Part shown: positions 62,127-64,000 of the stretch, piece by piece
Numbering within the stretch: position 1 is the stretch's first letter
Layout of the letters: each line of letters opens with the position of its first letter
NCBI RefSeq assembly: GCF_003669035.1
Contig: NZ_CP033070.1
Span: 3,162,001-3,226,000 of the forward strand
From: Chryseobacterium sp. 3008163
GTDB lineage: Bacteria > Bacteroidota > Bacteroidia > Flavobacteriales > Weeksellaceae
Reading direction: 5' to 3'
DNA length: 64,000 nucleotides
The notes under the pieces: model-generated
What the model was told of the DNA's origin: nothing
Databases searched by the model: none
What the model saw: the letters and a program-made list of their open reading frames with translations, nothing else
Position numbers and translations under genes: made by a program

Positions 62127-62408
62127 TGTTTAAAATTTGTATGCACAAAAATAAGATTAAATTCTTAATAAGTAAAATGCAAATGCTGGAATGTAATATT
62201 TTAATTTAATATTAAATAATGTTTAAAGTTTTACTTTTATTTGTTAATTAAACTTTTTTATTTGTTTATTTTGGTGTTGTTTTGTTATTTTTACCAGTTA
62301 TTTAATTTGTTTTATTTATGTTAAAATAAATTAATATTTTGTGATTTGTTTAATTTAAATTGTTTTATTGTGATTTATTTTTAAATTAGCGAAGTTTAAA
62401 TTAATAAT
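62127..62408. other. AT-rich gap between divergent genes
   Basis: This 282-bp gap is about 85% A+T, dominated by T-rich TTTATTTG-like runs on the plus strand. It contains the aminotransferase -7 box (62146-62153, minus) and a near-consensus box TATTTTTA (62376-62383, plus) before the secreted-protein gene. I see no structured RNA or repeat in it. Confidence 0.5.
62146..62153 (-). promoter_or_regulatory. -7 promoter box of the aminotransferase gene
   Basis: The minus strand reads TATTTTTG, an exact TAnnTTTG match, 19 nt before the ATG. Confidence 0.5.
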
Positions 62409-64000
62409 ATGAAAATAAATCTATTTTTTGGATTCGCTAGTTTAGCGCTTGCGATGTCCTCTTCGGGTCTTATAGCTCAAAATTATCAGACAATGCCAGT
62501 ATCATCAGGTTATAACGAAGATGTAATAGCCAATGGAGTTGGCCCTTCTCTAAATTCTACAAGTACAATTTTAGATGGAGATTCTTTTGTCTTCGTAGCT
62601 AGAGATTTTAAATTGACATCAGGATCTACTGCTATTACTTATGGAGTTCCTACGGATGGAATTATTAATTCAGTTGTGGCATCGACACCAGGATTAAGTT
62701 ACCAATTGGGGAATTTAAGTGCATCCAATTCACTGAGACTTTCCAATACTAATCTTACGGGTACTTTAGCTTTTACGGTTCCTAAAGCTGCTACAAAACT
62801 GTATATGCTTTCTACCAGCGGTAGTGCTGCTTCCACTCTCACTGTTACAGTTAATTTCAGTGACGGAACCAATCAGCAGGCTGCCGGAATTGCAGTTCCG
62901 GATTGGTATGGTGGAGCAGATTTTGCAATTACAGGATTGGGAAGGATAAGTAGAATTACTGATGCTTTGGATGCAGCAGGTGGTACAAATCCAAGAATGT
63001 ATCAGGCTGCTATTAGTATTGATGCAGCTAATCAGACAAAGTTGATTCAAAGTGTTACGATAACAAAAACTTCTACTACCAACGGGTTTCCTAATGTTTT
63101 TGCTTTCTCTGCAGATGCTTATTCAGATTGTGCTCCTCCAGTGCTTCAAGCTCCTCCAGCGATCACATCTACTGGCGCTACTGTGGCATGGGCTGCCTCT
63201 GCAAGTACACAAGCTGCCTCTTATGGGGTGTATTACAGTACCAGTGCTACAACGCCTACTTCAGCTACAACACCTCAATTGAATAATATAACCGGAACAT
63301 CTACACCTATTGCTGGCCTTGCCTCTAATACCATATATTATTATTGGGTAAAAACTAATTGCAGCAATGCGACAGGTCAAAGTGTTTGGTCGTTTTCAGG
63401 AACATTCAAGACTGCTTGTGGTCCTGTGACTTCTCTGTCTGAGAATTTCGATTCTTATGGTACAGGTACAACGCTTCCGGATTGTTGGGTAAGAAATTTT
63501 GTTAATGGTACAATGTCGATTAGCGGAACTACACCTGCTTCAGGAACAAGAAATATTTATCAAACAAATACTTCTTCTCAAACGCCAAGTACGGTTGTTT
63601 TACCCGAATTTAGTAATATTAATGCAGGTACTCATTGGTTGAAATTAAAAGCAAGAGTTAGTGCTGCTACAGGCACTTTGAATGTAGGCTATGTTACAAA
63701 TCCTACAGATGCAAGTACTTTCGTTCTGATACAGGCATTAAGTATTGCAAACACAAACTATACAAGTACTAATCCTGAATATACTGTGATTGTTCCGTCT
63801 TCAGTTCCTGCGAATGCAAGATTGGCAGTACGTAATACTGCAGATGGAAAAGGTTATTATTGGGATGATGTAGTTTGGGAGGCTGTTCCATCATGTTTCC
63901 CTCCGACAGCTGTTACAACTTCTATTGTTACAGCAAACTCTGCTACATTAAGCTGGGCTGCGCCTTCTTCTGCTCCTGCAAGTGGATATGAGTATGCTTA
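62409..64000 (+). CDS. Secreted fibronectin type III protein, N-terminal part (runs off right edge)
   Basis: At least 530 residues are encoded without a stop. A signal peptide (MKINLFFGFASLALAMSSSG, then LIAQ) is followed by a region of about 220 residues with VNFSDGTNQQAAGIAVPDWYGG. Fibronectin type III-like modules with low-complexity Ala/Thr strands follow (SDCAPPVLQAPPAITSTGAT near 240). A choice-of-anchor/MAM-like domain (SENFDSYGTGTTLPDCW) and a second fibronectin unit (FPPTAVTTSIVTANSATLSW) come next. This architecture is typical of type IX secreted surface proteins, whose C-terminal sorting domain would lie beyond the window. Confidence 0.85.
   Translation, partial: MKINLFFGFASLALAMSSSGLIAQNYQTMPVSSGYNEDVIANGVGPSLNSTSTILDGDSFVFVARDFKLTSGSTAITYGVPTDGIINSVVASTPGLSYQLGNLSASNSLRLSNTNLTGTLAFTVPKAATKLYMLSTSGSAASTLTVTVNFSDGTNQQAAGIAVPDWYGGADFAITGLGRISRITDALDAAGGTNPRMYQAAISIDAANQTKLIQSVTITKTSTTNGFPNVFAFSADAYSDCAPPVLQAPPAITSTGATVAWAASASTQAASYGVYYSTSATTPTSATTPQLNNITGTSTPIAGLASNTIYYYWVKTNCSNATGQSVWSFSGTFKTACGPVTSLSENFDSYGTGTTLPDCWVRNFVNGTMSISGTTPASGTRNIYQTNTSSQTPSTVVLPEFSNINAGTHWLKLKARVSAATGTLNVGYVTNPTDASTFVLIQALSIANTNYTSTNPEYTVIVPSSVPANARLAVRNTADGKGYYWDDVVWEAVPSCFPPTAVTTSIVTANSATLSWAAPSSAPASGYEYA

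Noticed and set aside
62766..63050. Antisense ORF inside the fibronectin-type gene
   Set aside because: It is the complement of a strongly coding repeat-rich frame and has no start context or homology of its own.

Overview
The window is about 34% GC and reads as chromosome of a flavobacterium, most likely Chryseobacterium or a close relative in the Weeksellaceae. The supporting signs are a PorP/SprF type IX secretion protein, many short lipoprotein signal peptides, more than twenty exact TAnnTTTG -7 promoter boxes in front of genes, no Shine-Dalgarno pattern, and several intergenic foldback repeats of the kind scattered through such genomes. I see no tRNA, rRNA, insertion sequence, prophage or CRISPR array. 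Almost everything is core or soft-core chromosome.

Layout. 1-8.5 kb: 5' part of uvrC, a secreted protein of unknown function, hutH, a subtilisin-like lipoprotein, a GNAT acetyltransferase, a carboxypeptidase-regulatory-domain protein, a YgiD-type dioxygenase and a YceI protein. 8.5-9.1 kb: a gene-free composite of intergenic repeats. 9-19 kb: an S9 peptidase, a luciferase-like oxidoreductase, a small ORF-sbcD-sbcC operon, a striking tandem array of about 42-bp hairpin repeats, a VF530 protein, slyD and ychJ. 19-27.4 kb: an M3 peptidase, a head-GIN lipoprotein, a kefF-kefC pair, and a lemA-TPM-TPM-membrane protein-YbbC lipoprotein operon. 27.4-38.3 kb: housekeeping genes (folA, coaD, ddl, PASTA protein, rluD, porP, hemW, murI, rsmD). 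38.3-48.9 kb: DUF3822, Smr, phosphoesterase, serine hydrolase, archaemetzincin, sixA, ruvX-def, DUF5606, mazG-FUSC, and a lipoprotein gene with an internal amber codon. 48.9-64 kb: a 1237-residue phosphoesterase/outer-membrane fusion, a stand-alone HD-PycTM protein, a large GAF protein, lnt, vanZ, proC, murB, an aminotransferase, and the 5' part of a fibronectin-type secreted protein.

Most unusual observations. (1) Four genes (sbcC, kefF, a small membrane gene and a DUF3822 gene) each carry an apparent -1 frameshift exactly at a 5-6 nt A or T run followed by G on the coding strand. In three of them the site fits an X XXY YYZ slippery heptamer (A_AAA_AAG twice, T_TTT_TTG once). A systematic one-base homopolymer under-call in the assembly is the simplest explanation; programmed frameshifting is the interesting alternative. 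(2) The tandem hairpin array at 17.08-17.46 kb keeps a stem while varying its loop. (3) An HD-PycTM (DUF5706) protein has no adjacent nucleotide cyclase. (4) Several genes have their ATG only 4-7 nt from an exact -7 box, predicting leaderless mRNAs.

CDS starts were moved inward from rare TTG or upstream starts where a signal peptide, family N-terminus or promoter position supports it. murI and the GAF gene appear to use TTG.
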